Assembly (NCBI GenBank): GCA_026707745.1
Contig: JAPOWG010000036.1
Span: 1-64,000 of the forward strand
Length of the DNA: 64,000 bases
Reading direction: 5' to 3'
Source of the DNA: Chloroflexota bacterium
Lineage (GTDB): Bacteria > Chloroflexota > Anaerolineae > Aggregatilineales > Phototrophicaceae
Made by a program: the position numbers and the translations under genes. Positions 41,489 through 50,171 of this stretch are shown here, piece after piece. A model generated the notes under the pieces. The model was not told where the DNA came from. It was given only the letters and a program-made list of their open reading frames with translations, and did not search any database. Positions within the stretch are counted from its first letter, which is position 1; the number at the start of each line of letters is the position of its first letter.

Positions 41489-43369
41489 TTATTCCGCGCC
41501 TGCTTCCGCTTCCAACCTAGGATCGCCCGGCGCGACCTCGAAGACCGCCCGCCAGGGCTGGTAATGCGTATAGGCTTGATCGCGCTTGACCAGGTTGCCC
41601 GCCCTATCGTAAACATTGCGGTAAACCCAGACATCGGCGCCCTGCGCGGCGTAATCCACCTGCCGCGTTTGACCCGCCAGCAAATCCCGATTCTCTTCGA
41701 AACGAGGCGGCGGCGCTTCGACGATATCCCGTATGATGGGCGGCTCCAGGACCGTTCGCCAATGTCTTGTGCTGTAAAATCGGAACTGTAGCGCGTCCTT
41801 CGCGCCCATGAATTCGCTCTCGATCAAGAGATGATGAGGCGTATTGTTCAAGAAGCGCAAATCGCTGGTCGGCTGCCAGATCGCCGCGTCCAGACCCGGT
41901 CCCGCGCCCGCGTATTCATAATAGCCCACGCGGTAGCCGTGGCTGTTGCGCTCGGTGATGGCGAAGCCGCCGCTGAAAGCCGCGCGAAACACCGTCGTGC
42001 TCACTTGACAGATGCCGCCGCCGATGCCCGTGACAGTGCGCGCGCCGAAGATCACCGCGCCGTCAACGAAGCCGGCCTCCGGCGTGATATCGCCCAAATG
42101 TTGATTGAAAGCGAACTCTTCCCCGGGCGCGATGATGATGCCATTCAGCTTGCCGGCGCCGACGGCGATATTGCTGCGCCGGTTCTGCCGGGAACCCCAA
42201 TAATAGGTCGTCGCTTCCGCCACCAGTTCCTTGATGCCGAGCGCCGCTGCCGAAATGCCCTCGTGATAGCGCGGGAGGCTGTAATCGAAGACCATCGGCG
42301 CCAACCTTGCTTCCCGGCTGAAAACCGCTTCTTCCAACCGCGCAATCGTCTTTTCGATGTTCAACTCGCGCCCGCCCCGCGACGGACTTAGCGCGATTAG
42401 CTCGCCCGTCCTGGGGTTGAAATCGAAACGGCCGTCGACCGGAATGATGATCAGCCCGGGCGCGAGCGAGCGCAGAAACTCGCTGAAGGCCTCGGCGTTT
42501 ATCGAGACATCGTAACGTTTTCCCGCGCCGTCCTCCCGCAGGGTGACACTCAGCAACGCGCGTATCTGCTCGGGACTGACCGTCCAGGGACCCAGGGGAC
42601 CGCCTTCGCGGTCGCTGGCGAAGAGCTGCACCGGACCGGAGAGCGCCGTTCCCAAGCGCAGCGCCGCCTCCTCGACATTCCAGAGCCGCGGCCCGCGCTC
42701 ATCAACCACGAGTTCAATATCGGCGCCCTCGGCGGATGCGCGCAAGCTCGCGGTCAGGCGCGCGAGCGTCGCCGCTATGTTGAGCGCCCGCCCGGTCACA
42801 CCCGCCTGAACCTGCGCCTCGCCGTCGACGATGCGCAAGCTGGCGTCTTGCCGATCGCGCTTGATCTGGCTCGCCAAAAGGCGCAGATAATCCAGCGTGA
42901 CATTTTCATCCAGGACCAAACGGGCGGGCTGGCGCTCGCCGCTGATCCAAGCCCGGCTTTGCGCCATGATATCGGCGAAGGCCTCTCCCGAATGCCCCAG
43001 CGCGAAAGCGCGATCCAGCATGTCCTCGGTCGCGATTCTTAATCCCAGCTCGCTCCCCCGCGCTTGCCAGGCGCGTTCGCCATCGCGCAAGACGTAAATT
43101 TTCTCGGTCAGCGGAGCAAATTCTTCGTCAAGCGCGGCCGCGGCTTCCGCCGCGGTCATGCCGCTTAAGTCGACCCCGCCGACATGCACGCCCAGCACGA
43201 CCCGGTCCCGCAAAACAACCTGCCAGGCGATTAGCAGAATCGAAAGCAGCAAGGCCAGCAAGACCGCGCCGATCGAGCTCAGCAGGACGAACCTGAGGAA
43301 CCAAACGAGCGGCGAACTCCGCGGCCGCGGTTGATTTGAAGGCGCTACGTAGGACATGCTTTTCTTCAT
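41489..43369 (-). CDS. VanW-family protein with peptidoglycan-binding-like domains
   Basis: 626 residues. A basic N-terminus and one membrane helix (FLRFVLLSSIGAVLLALLLSILLIAW) anchor it. Then come two PF12229-type domains (VLGVHVGGVDLSGMTAAEAAAAL ... and AALRLGTALSGPVQLFASD...). The VanW domain follows at about 385-545 (NIAVGAGKLNGIIIAPGEEFAFNQHLGDITPEAGF, GIGGGICQVSTTVFRAAFSGGFAITERNSHGYRVGYY). The family is found in cell-wall and vancomycin-resistance loci, but its biochemical role is unclear. No van genes are nearby, so resistance is not implied. Confidence 0.9.
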   Translation of the reverse strand: MKKSMSYVAPSNQPRPRSSPLVWFLRFVLLSSIGAVLLALLLSILLIAWQVVLRDRVVLGVHVGGVDLSGMTAAEAAAALDEEFAPLTEKIYVLRDGERAWQARGSELGLRIATEDMLDRAFALGHSGEAFADIMAQSRAWISGERQPARLVLDENVTLDYLRLLASQIKRDRQDASLRIVDGEAQVQAGVTGRALNIAATLARLTASLRASAEGADIELVVDERGPRLWNVEEAALRLGTALSGPVQLFASDREGGPLGPWTVSPEQIRALLSVTLREDGAGKRYDVSINAEAFSEFLRSLAPGLIIIPVDGRFDFNPRTGELIALSPSRGGRELNIEKTIARLEEAVFSREARLAPMVFDYSLPRYHEGISAAALGIKELVAEATTYYWGSRQNRRSNIAVGAGKLNGIIIAPGEEFAFNQHLGDITPEAGFVDGAVIFGARTVTGIGGGICQVSTTVFRAAFSGGFAITERNSHGYRVGYYEYAGAGPGLDAAIWQPTSDLRFLNNTPHHLLIESEFMGAKDALQFRFYSTRHWRTVLEPPIIRDIVEAPPPRFEENRDLLAGQTRQVDYAAQGADVWVYRNVYDRAGNLVKRDQAYTHYQPWRAVFEVAPGDPRLEAEAGAE

Positions 43370-43393
43370 TCGCGCGGACTAATGCAAGGCGAA

Positions 43394-43468
43394 AGAGCCG
43401 CTCGACGGCAACGAAAACGTTCCAGGGATGTCGCGCTCACGCAATATAACCTGCTTGTCGCATGAACG
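43394..43468 (+). repeat. Dispersed element D, copy 3, 3' truncated
   Basis: GAGCCGCTCGACGGCAACGAAAACG ... GGATGTCGCGCTCACGCAATATAACC ... TTGTCGCATGAACG; the right arm of the hairpin is lost. It shares the extra ATGT before CGCGCTCAC with copy 4 (63132), so these two form a subgroup. Confidence 0.65.
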
Positions 43469-43570
43469 TTACAGTTTAGATAAACAGATGCGCGCGGCCG
43501 GAACGCGTTCTCGGAGAAAATCCGTTCGGACGCAGCCATTGTGGCTTCAAGCCCTATGCCAGCGCCGGGT

Positions 43571-44503
43571 CTAGGTCAATACCGTGATTTCGTGCTGGGG
43601 CATCGGTTTGGGCGCGTCGCCGCAAGAGGTCTGCCGCGGCGCCGACATGCCCATGCTGACATCGGCATCATGCCGCGCTCCGTCATTGTCAAGAAAACTA
43701 ATCCGCCAGCGCTGGTCGCCAGTCGCGATCACTTCCGACAGCCGCAGGTCGGCATCGGCATAGAGCCGCGCCCGCTCCCGGATGCGCCCCTCGGCCGCGC
43801 CAACCGCCTGATGCGCGTCGCCGTCCAGACGGTGGTCCTCGTAGGCGCCGCGCCCGCGATACTTGTGCGTCATCAGGTAGCCGGCGCGGTGATTGGCCAC
43901 GATCGCTTCGGCATCCGAGGGATCCAGATGCCCGTAAACGATGCCCTGCGGGAAGGCGATCATGGTCGCCGCCATGCGATGGCCACCAATATGCGTCGTT
44001 TGCCAAATTTTGTCCTCCCCGGCATGCTCAATCAGCGCCTGATAAAACGGCGTGCCGCGCGCGGCGCAGCAAGGATCGTGCCGGCCGTTGGTGCAAACGG
44101 TATAAAGTTCACCCTCGTCGTGCATGTCATAGCCATTGATGCGCGGGGGAAGACCGGCGCCGACGCTGTCAATATCCAGCGTCAGAATCTCATCGTAGTC
44201 CGTCAGAATCGTATGATAGATTCGGGGCTGTCCCTGATTAGTCACCGCGATGTAAAAATTCTTGCCCTCGGCGGCCGGTCGCCGAATGAACAGGATCTTC
44301 GCGCGCGGCGCCCCCATCAGATGCTGCAAATAGGGCGCGAATCCGCCGGACGCGCCGGCTTTCTTGACGATCTCGCCTCCCCATCCGCCATATTCCGCCA
44401 AACTGGTCTGGATCAGGAAGAAGGTGTCAGCCGGTTTGAAGGTGCCGGCCAGTGTCTCCTGTGCCGCGCGGGATTCCTCCGCGCAGGTTATAGTCATTTC
44501 CAC
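43571..44503 (-). CDS. Sucrase/ferredoxin-like family protein
   Basis: About 310 residues. The thioredoxin-like ferredoxin fold of the family is shown by LYTVCTNGRHDPCCAARGTPFYQAL (paired cysteines for a [2Fe-2S] cluster), WQTTHIGGHRMAATMIAFPQGIVYGHLD and an N-terminal FFLIQTSLAEYGGWGGEIVKKA. The role of this family is not established; the cysteines suggest electron transfer. GTG 44503 has GGGAGAG at good distance; ATG 44497 is two codons later. Codons further upstream seem non-coding. Confidence 0.8.
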   Translation of the reverse strand: MEMTITCAEESRAAQETLAGTFKPADTFFLIQTSLAEYGGWGGEIVKKAGASGGFAPYLQHLMGAPRAKILFIRRPAAEGKNFYIAVTNQGQPRIYHTILTDYDEILTLDIDSVGAGLPPRINGYDMHDEGELYTVCTNGRHDPCCAARGTPFYQALIEHAGEDKIWQTTHIGGHRMAATMIAFPQGIVYGHLDPSDAEAIVANHRAGYLMTHKYRGRGAYEDHRLDGDAHQAVGAAEGRIRERARLYADADLRLSEVIATGDQRWRISFLDNDGARHDADVSMGMSAPRQTSCGDAPKPMPQHEITVLT

Positions 44504-44667
44504 GGATTGCTCTCCCTTCGTCGTCGAATGCCTGTGTTTAAGTCTAACATCCCCGCCGCGATGATACAAAGTACATAATTGCGGCCAAGCCGCGCCTCGG
44601 TGGTGAATTATCGTTGCATGACTTACTTGTACTTACTTCTGCGCCTCTGTGATGAATCCCCCGCCCA

Positions 44668-44715
44668 GCCCAAGAACTATCCCGTTGTTGTTGTCCAACG
44701 GGAGCGTTCTTGGGC
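44668..44715. other. Two-storey inverted repeat upstream of fetA
   Basis: Outer arms GCCCAAGAAC/GTTCTTGGGC (10 bp, perfect), inner arms CCCGTTG/CAACGGG (7 bp, perfect), separated by small internal loops. It is a 48-base hairpin about 105 bp before the fetA start. It could be a terminator-like or mobile structure, or a leader element. A TTACAAT -10 lies at 44776, after it. Confidence 0.55.
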
Positions 44716-44818
44716 GCGTCTTCATTTCCGGTCTTTGTCCCGCGATACCACACGTAGCGAGTTCGCAAAGCCGCGTTACAATTGACCCGATACTTTGTTT
44801 ATCAGAGAAGCGTGTATC

Positions 44819-45559
44819 ATGTCCAAACTGTCCATCCGGAATCTTCAGCTCCAGCGCGGCGGGAAGACGGTCCTGCGCGATATTGATCTCGAGGTCGCCG
44901 CGGGCGAATTGCTGGTGGTCATCGGTCCCAGCGGCAGCGGCAAGAGCTCCCTGCTGCGCTGCATCAACCGGCTAAACGATGTCGCTGCGGGAACAATCCT
45001 GCTTGACGGCGCCTCGATCTACGACATGCCAGTTACCGAGCTGCGCTGCAAAGTCGGCATGATCTTCCAGAAGACTGCCGCATTCGAGGGCAGCCTGGCC
45101 GACAATATCGCCTTTGGCGCCGCCCTGCATGGCAAAACGCTCTCCCGCGAAGATGCCATTGAGTTGATGCGCCAGGCATCGCTGAATGTCGAACTCATTG
45201 ATCAGACAGCGGAGGTGCTTTCCGGCGGGCAGGAGCAGCGTCTGGCGCTGGCGCGCGCCCTGGCGCTCGATCCTTCCCTGCTCTTGCTGGACGAACCAAC
45301 TTCATCGCTCGACCCCATCGCCACCGGCCGCGTGGAAGAATCCCTGCTTCGTTTGCGCCGGGAGACGGGTCTCACGATGATATGGGTCTCGCATTCCATC
45401 GAGCAGGCGCGGCGGATCGGCAGTCGCGTGCTGCTCCTGGATGAGGGGCGCGTCATCCGCGAAGATACGGTAGAAGCGATGCTGGATCCGGAAAGCGGAG
45501 ACAAGCGCGCCCTGGCCTTCGCGGAAGGGGACGAAGCCGGCCTGCAGGAAACGGGATAA
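44819..45559 (+). CDS. fetA: Iron-export-type ABC transporter ATPase (FetA)
   Basis: 246 residues with Walker A GPSGSGKSS, Q-loop MIFQKTAAFEGSLADNIAFG, signature LSGGQEQRLALARAL and Walker B LLLLDEPTSSLD. Sequence and length fit the FetA/YbbL group, and the cognate permease FetB is 1.9 kb downstream on the same strand, which strengthens the call. FetAB exports iron and raises oxidative-stress resistance in E. coli. The ATG at 44819 was chosen because MSKLSIRNLQLQRGGKTVL matches the family start. Its stop codon is directly next to that of the convergent trmD. Confidence 0.78.
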   Translation: MSKLSIRNLQLQRGGKTVLRDIDLEVAAGELLVVIGPSGSGKSSLLRCINRLNDVAAGTILLDGASIYDMPVTELRCKVGMIFQKTAAFEGSLADNIAFGAALHGKTLSREDAIELMRQASLNVELIDQTAEVLSGGQEQRLALARALALDPSLLLLDEPTSSLDPIATGRVEESLLRLRRETGLTMIWVSHSIEQARRIGSRVLLLDEGRVIREDTVEAMLDPESGDKRALAFAEGDEAGLQETG

Positions 45560-46303
45560 TCAGTCGCCGGCCTCTTCGATCAAGCGGGCGAGAAAGGCCA
45601 TGTCATCATCGCTGAGCTCGGCGCCCGCCAGCAGATCCGGGCGCATCCGCCAGGTGCGCTTGAGCGCCTGCCGCCAGCGCCAGCGTTCGACTTCGGCGTG
45701 ATGCCCGCTCGTCAGGACGGCCGGTACGCTCAAGCCGCGGAATTCGGCCGGGCGCGTATAATGGGGACCCTCCAGCAGGCCGTCCAAGCCGTCGGCGTGG
45801 CTGTCGCGGTTCTGCGCGCCGGCGGCGCCCAATACGCCGGGGATCTGCCGCACGACTGCGTCGATCAGCACCATGGCCGCCAATTCACCGCCGGTCAGCA
45901 CATAGTCGCCGATGCTGATCTCATCATTGATCGCGAGTTCGCGCACGCGTTCGTCGACGCCCTCGTAGTGGCCGCAAACCAGGGTCAGGCGCGCATGTTG
46001 CGACAACTCAACCGCGACAGAATGCGTCAACAAACGCCCCTGCGGCGACATCAAGATCACGGGACTGCGCTCATCCGGTTTGATCGCTTCAATCGCCCGC
46101 ACCAAGACGTCCGGCTTGAGGATCATACCGCCGCCGCCGCCGTAGGGACTGTCATCGACCACCCGATGTTTGTCGACGGCGTAGTCGCGGATATCATGCG
46201 CGTGGAAATCCAGCAAGCCGCGGTCGCGCGCCTTCCACATCATGCTCTCCGACATGACCGGTTCGAACATGTTTGGGAATAAGGCCAGTACGTCGATTCT
46301 CAT
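45560..46303 (-). CDS. trmD: tRNA (guanine37-N1)-methyltransferase
   Basis: SAM-dependent trefoil-knot enzyme that methylates G37 next to the anticodon, preventing frameshifts. About 247 residues from [42 protein letters not shown] and the knot [31 protein letters not shown] are all intact, and [14 protein letters not shown] is standard. The frame extends 56 codons upstream, but the family begins at ATG 46303. Unusually it is not linked to rpsP, rimM or rplS; here it separates fetA from fetB on the opposite strand. Confidence 0.95.
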   Translation of the reverse strand: MRIDVLALFPNMFEPVMSESMMWKARDRGLLDFHAHDIRDYAVDKHRVVDDSPYGGGGGMILKPDVLVRAIEAIKPDERSPVILMSPQGRLLTHSVAVELSQHARLTLVCGHYEGVDERVRELAINDEISIGDYVLTGGELAAMVLIDAVVRQIPGVLGAAGAQNRDSHADGLDGLLEGPHYTRPAEFRGLSVPAVLTSGHHAEVERWRWRQALKRTWRMRPDLLAGAELSDDDMAFLARLIEEAGD

Positions 46304-46326
46304 GCTGGAGCAGCGGGGGACTAAAG

Positions 46327-46758
46327 TTACATCGAATCGCGCGTTTGCAGAAAAAACGCTTTCTTGAGGTTGGGCAAGGTGAAATCGAAACCGCAAGAGC
46401 GGAAGAAATCCTCGGCGACGCTGATAGCCATGATCTCGTAAATGCCTTCCCGCTCCGCCAGCGCCACACAAGCCTCGACCAGCTTCTTGCCGATGCCCAA
46501 GCCCTGCGCCGCCGGATCAACCGCCAGGCTGCGGATCTCGCATAATTTCTTGTTATAAATCTCCAGCGCCGCGCAGCCCACGATTCTGCCGTCGAGCCGC
46601 GCGATGAACGAGGTTTCCAGTAGATCTTCCAGTTCGTCAAAAGTGCGGGGCAAGAGATCGCCGCTCTGCACAAAGGGCACGATAAAATCGGACAACTCGA
46701 CCAGATCCTCCGTCACGGCCTTGCGGACGCGAATGTCGGTTTTGGCATTGTCTAACAT
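46327..46758 (-). CDS. GNAT N-acetyltransferase, ArgA-like
   Basis: 143 residues with a full GNAT fold: [67 protein letters not shown] (acetyl-CoA loop QGLGIG) and [17 protein letters not shown]. This arrangement resembles the short N-acetylglutamate synthases/YhbS-like enzymes of arginine synthesis, but no arg gene is nearby, so the substrate is open. It is upstream of trmD with a 23-bp gap on the same strand and may be co-transcribed. Confidence 0.75.
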   Translation of the reverse strand: MLDNAKTDIRVRKAVTEDLVELSDFIVPFVQSGDLLPRTFDELEDLLETSFIARLDGRIVGCAALEIYNKKLCEIRSLAVDPAAQGLGIGKKLVEACVALAEREGIYEIMAISVAEDFFRSCGFDFTLPNLKKAFFLQTRDSM

Positions 46759-46892
46759 ATAAAATCCTGCTCACGCGATCCTCTATCTAGTGTATCAGCA
46801 TCGCCGCAGAAGGCAAAGGTCTTTGGATAAGGCGTCAACTCTTGTTAGAGTTATGTACAGGCTGTTCCTGCAATAGTCCTTTGAGTCAGCCA

Positions 46893-47426
46893 ATGCCAAG
46901 AATCACTGTCGCCTCAAAGAATCCGGTCAAGTTGAATGCGACGCGCGCCGCTTTCGGTCGCATGTTCGCGCGCGATGACTATGATGTCGTTGGCGTCTCC
47001 GTGCCGTCGGGCGTGGCCGACCAGCCCATGTCGCGCGGGGAGACCATGGCCGGCGCCCTGGCGCGGGCCGAGAACGCGCGCGCTGCCCGGCGGGAAAGCG
47101 ACTTCTGGGTGGGTATCGAAGGCGGCATTGAAGACAGCCCGCTGGGCATGACCTGTTTCGCCTGGGTGGTCGTGCTGGACCGCAGCGCTCGCATCGGGCG
47201 GGGACAGACAGCCGTCTTCTTTTTGCCCGAAGAAGTCGCTCGCTTGGTGCGCGGGGGCATGGAATTGGGCCATGCCGATGACGTCGTTTTCAAGCGCGAC
47301 AATTCCAAGCAAGCCAACGGCGCCATCGGCTTGCTCACCGACGATGTCGTCGACCGCGAAGCCTATTACGTACACGCGCTGATCATGGCGCTGGTGCCCT
47401 TCAAGAATCCCGAATTGAGCTGGTAA
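46893..47426 (+). CDS. yjjX: Inosine/xanthosine triphosphatase (YjjX family)
   Basis: House-cleaning nucleotide phosphatase that removes non-canonical ITP/XTP. About 177 residues from MPRITVASKNPVKLNATRAAFGRMF: the SxNPVK phosphate-binding start, VPSGVADQPMSRGETMAGALARAENA and DFWVGIEGGIED are hallmarks, and the GAIGLLTDDVVDREAYYVHALIMALVPF end is complete. ATG 46893 was picked by homology; there is no good ribosome site. It is 17 bp upstream of fetB, so the two probably share a transcript. Confidence 0.88.
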   Translation: MPRITVASKNPVKLNATRAAFGRMFARDDYDVVGVSVPSGVADQPMSRGETMAGALARAENARAARRESDFWVGIEGGIEDSPLGMTCFAWVVVLDRSARIGRGQTAVFFLPEEVARLVRGGMELGHADDVVFKRDNSKQANGAIGLLTDDVVDREAYYVHALIMALVPFKNPELSW

Positions 47427-47443
47427 AGCCGAAGGAGGCTCCC

Positions 47444-48217
47444 ATGCCCGACATATTCGCCGGCATGCAAGGCATTGAGCGCGTCTTGATGTCAATCGCC
47501 TTTATTTTCATCGCCGCCGCCGTCTCGCGCTGGCAAGACTCCGACCTGGAGCAAGATCTCTTCATCGCCACCTTCCGCAGCTTCGTCCAGTTGATCGCCA
47601 TCGGCTATGTGCTGGAACTGGTCTTCGAGTTGCATGATCCGGTCTTCACGGTCGCCATTCTGTTGGTGATGACCGTCATCGCCGGGCGCACCACCGCCAA
47701 ACGCGCTCACAAGACGCCGCAGGCGCAGTTGATCTCGCTGCTCTCGATCGGATTCGGCACAGCCATGACGCTGGCGCTGCTGGTGGCGCTGGGCGTTTTC
47801 GACTTCGTGCCCAAGGACATCATCCCCATCGGCGGCATGATCCTGGGCACGTCGATGACGACCGCCACCCTGGTTATCACGCGGCTGAGCAGCGATTTCC
47901 ATGACCAGCGCGGCTTGATCGAGAGCAAGCTTGCGCTGGGCGCGACGGGCCGCCAAGCCTCGCTGAGTCAATTCCAGCGGACGATCAAGAGCGCGCTGAC
48001 GCCCATCATCGATACCACCAAGACCGTGGGGCTGATCAAGTTGCCCGGCGCCATGACCGGCATGATCCTGGCCGGGGCGTCGCCCCTGGAAGCGGTGCAG
48101 TTGCAGATCATCGTGATGTATATGCTGGTGGGCGCGGCGACTTTTACCGGCTTGGTCGCGGCCTGGCTGACTTACCGGCAGTATTTCACGCCGGCGCATC
48201 AGTTGGTGTTTGAGTAG
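47444..48217 (+). CDS. fetB: Iron-export-type ABC transporter permease (FetB, UPF0014)
   Basis: 257 residues with about seven membrane helices; the sequence LIAIGYVLELVFELHDPVFTVAILLVMTVIAGRTTAKRA, ... PIGGMILGTSMTTATLVITRL ... ESKLALGATGRQASLSQFQRTIKSALTPIIDTTKTVGLIKLPGAMTGMILAGASPLEAVQLQI is characteristic of UPF0014/FetB. GAAGGAGG before the ATG is an excellent ribosome site. Its partner FetA is at 44819. The TAG stop is part of a short D-like 5' fragment (GCAGCTCGGCGGCAGCG, 48215-48235). Confidence 0.88.
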   Translation: MPDIFAGMQGIERVLMSIAFIFIAAAVSRWQDSDLEQDLFIATFRSFVQLIAIGYVLELVFELHDPVFTVAILLVMTVIAGRTTAKRAHKTPQAQLISLLSIGFGTAMTLALLVALGVFDFVPKDIIPIGGMILGTSMTTATLVITRLSSDFHDQRGLIESKLALGATGRQASLSQFQRTIKSALTPIIDTTKTVGLIKLPGAMTGMILAGASPLEAVQLQIIVMYMLVGAATFTGLVAAWLTYRQYFTPAHQLVFE

Positions 48218-48271
48218 CAGCTCGGCGGCAGCGTAAAAGTCGTGAATTGCTGATTCTGTCTCTTGCCGTCG

Positions 48272-48596
48272 TTACAAGCGCTGCAAGAATTCTAGTCGGT
48301 TAATCGCTTCATCAGGCTGACAAACCGCATGCATGAGGCCCAGGAACTCCACCCAGTCGCCAATATGATGCGCATCTTGCTGACCAATGACGATACCGCG
48401 GTGTTCAATTCCTTCGCTCGCAAGCTCAATGAAATCCGGATCATTCGAGCAGATTACGCGATCCATCTCGATCGCTCTCGCCAAAGGCAAGCAAATCGCG
48501 AACCGCTATCGCGTCGATCCCGCGTTTCTGAAGTTGTTCAGCAATTGCTGCAGGCAAATTCTCATCCAGATAGAAGCGAAGCTTGTCGGCTGCCAA
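48272..48596 (-). pseudogene. Frameshifted DUF5615 (PIN-like) toxin
   Basis: The N-terminal part in one frame (TTG at 48596; KLRFYLDENLPAAIAEQL, GIDAIAVRDLLAFGESD) and the C-terminal part in another (LARAIEMDRVICSNDPDFIELASEGIEHRGIVIGQQ ... IGDWVEFLGLMHAV) together make a normal DUF5615 protein, the VapC-like toxin that pairs with DUF433 antitoxins. The switch lies at about 48468-48492, where GGCGAGAGCGATCGAGATGG is read as GESD in one frame and as ARAIEM in the other. It starts inside the 3' end of the antitoxin gene. Product likely inactive. Confidence 0.75.
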
Positions 48597-48867
48597 CGTG
48601 TTTATCCCTAAGCTCGCGCGCTTTCTTGATCTGGTCGCGGATGTCGGAATCGATTTCGTCCTTGTGCAGATAGTAATACGCCAGCGCCGCATACACTTGC
48701 GCCAACGTGACGCCGTAGCTCACTGCCATGGCATCAGGCGTCTGCCCATGGAAAACTTGCGCCATCACGATGTCCGATACTTTCAGACCAGTTCCCATGA
48801 TGCAGGGTCTGCCGCCACGAACCTCGGGATTGCGCGTGATGAGGTTGATGCTCTCTACGGTTTCCAT
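48562..48867 (-). CDS. DUF433-family antitoxin
   Basis: 101 residues. The pattern ITRNPEVRGGRPCIMGTGLKVSDIVMAQVFHGQTPDAMAVSYGVTLAQVYAALAYYYLHKDEID is the DUF433 helix-turn-helix/antitoxin signature. Such proteins neutralise DUF5615 toxins and repress their own operon. The partner toxin overlaps its 3' end and is frameshifted (48272-48596), so the antitoxin may persist alone. It is 18 bp downstream of the AlbA_2 gene; the pair may be one transcript. Confidence 0.85.
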   Translation of the reverse strand: METVESINLITRNPEVRGGRPCIMGTGLKVSDIVMAQVFHGQTPDAMAVSYGVTLAQVYAALAYYYLHKDEIDSDIRDQIKKARELRDKHVGSRQASLLSG

Positions 48868-48885
48868 GTGGGTCGACTTGTCTCG

Positions 48886-49827
48886 TTAGCCCAATCGTAA
48901 TGAATCGTAGACTACTACTTCACCGGAATTCGGGGCAGCGCTGTCAGCGAATGTCGACCACTTAATTGTATACTCTCTTTTCTCATCTTTGTATACAGCC
49001 CCTGCAATCAAGTCAATAGACTCTACTAACATCTCCAGCCCGGGAAACAGCGGCACATATATCGGTGTTCCATAAAACGACGTATAACTAGGTGGTCCAC
49101 TATTTCCAATGGCGAAACGTTCTCTATTGTGGCGCCTAAAAACAGTATGTCCTTCGGAGATCCCAGAGCGATTCGGGGTTCTTCTATTTCGCTGTGCTCC
49201 GTTTAACAATATTGCATTGGGAATAGCGACATGCGCCTCAATAAATCTAGCCAAAACGTTTCCAATATTACGAATCTTAACGTTTAATTCAAGTTTATAG
49301 GTCACTCCGTGTTCATCAATAGCTGGCAAAGTCTCAAAATCAAGCTCTATGCGAGGATGTTGCTGTCTGTTTAGGACGTCAAGAATCTCGAAATGTTCCA
49401 TCGCCACAGACTCAAAGTTGTGCCGCTTGTAGTATCGCTTGTCGGTTGCCTGATGCGCCGTCTGACTTTGCGGAATCTCCACAATATAGACCACGTCAGA
49501 ATTCGAACCGCCAATGGGCACCGGGTGAATTAACAAACCGTCGATCCTCGGACGTATGTTACCGATCACATGTTCGAGCCATTCCTTAGAGAAATCCTTG
49601 CGATTCACCGGATCAATCACGTCAGGCAGATGATTCTGTTCAGTCATACCGTAGATGATGATCCCGCCGTCAGAATTGGCCATCGCGGAAACATCTTTTG
49701 TGACTTCTTTCCGCTTACCGTCCGTTTTCGCCAAAGCGCCTGCGGCCTTATAGTCCAGATTCAAACTCTCTTCTATGCCATCATCAATGTACTTCCGCAC
49801 TCGCGCTTGATCCCAAATTCCAGCCAC
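48886..49827 (-). CDS. AlbA_2 (Schlafen-type) domain protein
   Basis: 313 residues. N-terminal AlbA_2/divergent AAA_4 domain: ESLNLDYKAAGALAKTDGKRKEVTKDVSAMANSDGGIIIYGMTEQ, VIGNIRPRIDGL and VVYIVEIPQSQTAHQATDKRYYKRHNFESVAME. The C-terminal part (about 170-313) is beta-rich and not recognised. The family includes transcription regulators and Schlafen-related nucleases; the exact role is unknown. Codon use and its AT-richer sequence differ from neighbouring house-keeping genes, suggesting acquisition. It lies with a DUF433/DUF5615 pair, forming an accessory island. Confidence 0.83.
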   Translation of the reverse strand: MAGIWDQARVRKYIDDGIEESLNLDYKAAGALAKTDGKRKEVTKDVSAMANSDGGIIIYGMTEQNHLPDVIDPVNRKDFSKEWLEHVIGNIRPRIDGLLIHPVPIGGSNSDVVYIVEIPQSQTAHQATDKRYYKRHNFESVAMEHFEILDVLNRQQHPRIELDFETLPAIDEHGVTYKLELNVKIRNIGNVLARFIEAHVAIPNAILLNGAQRNRRTPNRSGISEGHTVFRRHNRERFAIGNSGPPSYTSFYGTPIYVPLFPGLEMLVESIDLIAGAVYKDEKREYTIKWSTFADSAAPNSGEVVVYDSLRLG

Positions 49828-50171
49828 GTGATTGATCTCCTAATCGATTGACCACATCGAAAACCAGCCAGACATTATACGGCAAATATTCCAACTATTG
49901 AATCCGCGCCTATAAGTTCTCGGTGCTCTCGGTATCTTTGGTAAGTAAATTCAAACCCGCGACCATATAGTCGCCACCTCACCACAGATCCATGCTACCC
50001 TGAACTCAAACTGCGCCTTAACAACCACATACCGTATCAGCAAATTGCCAAACTGCCGAAAAAAGTTGTTCCCCGGCGGCAAAATGGCGGCAAACGACGT
50101 TTCTCGGTGTCCCCGGTGCTTAGAATCCCTCTCGCTGGTGAAACCACCCGGCGCATGCTAAAATCGCCGCC
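49828..50171. other. Intergenic gap with degenerate low-complexity repeats
   Basis: Contains two fragments of the form CTCGGTGCTCTCGGT and CTCGGTGTCCCCGGTGC that recur at 19240, 19780 and 54415 (in related form), and a -10 at 50156. No gene seen. Confidence 0.4.
50156..50164 (+). promoter_or_regulatory. Extended -10, leaderless spacing
   Basis: TGCTAAAAT ends 7 bases before the ATG at 50172. There is no ribosome site, so the message would begin at or next to the start codon. Confidence 0.55.

Noticed and set aside
41489-43369. Vancomycin resistance from the VanW gene
   Set aside because: VanW-domain proteins are widespread in bacteria without van clusters; no vanA/H/X/R/S gene is near.
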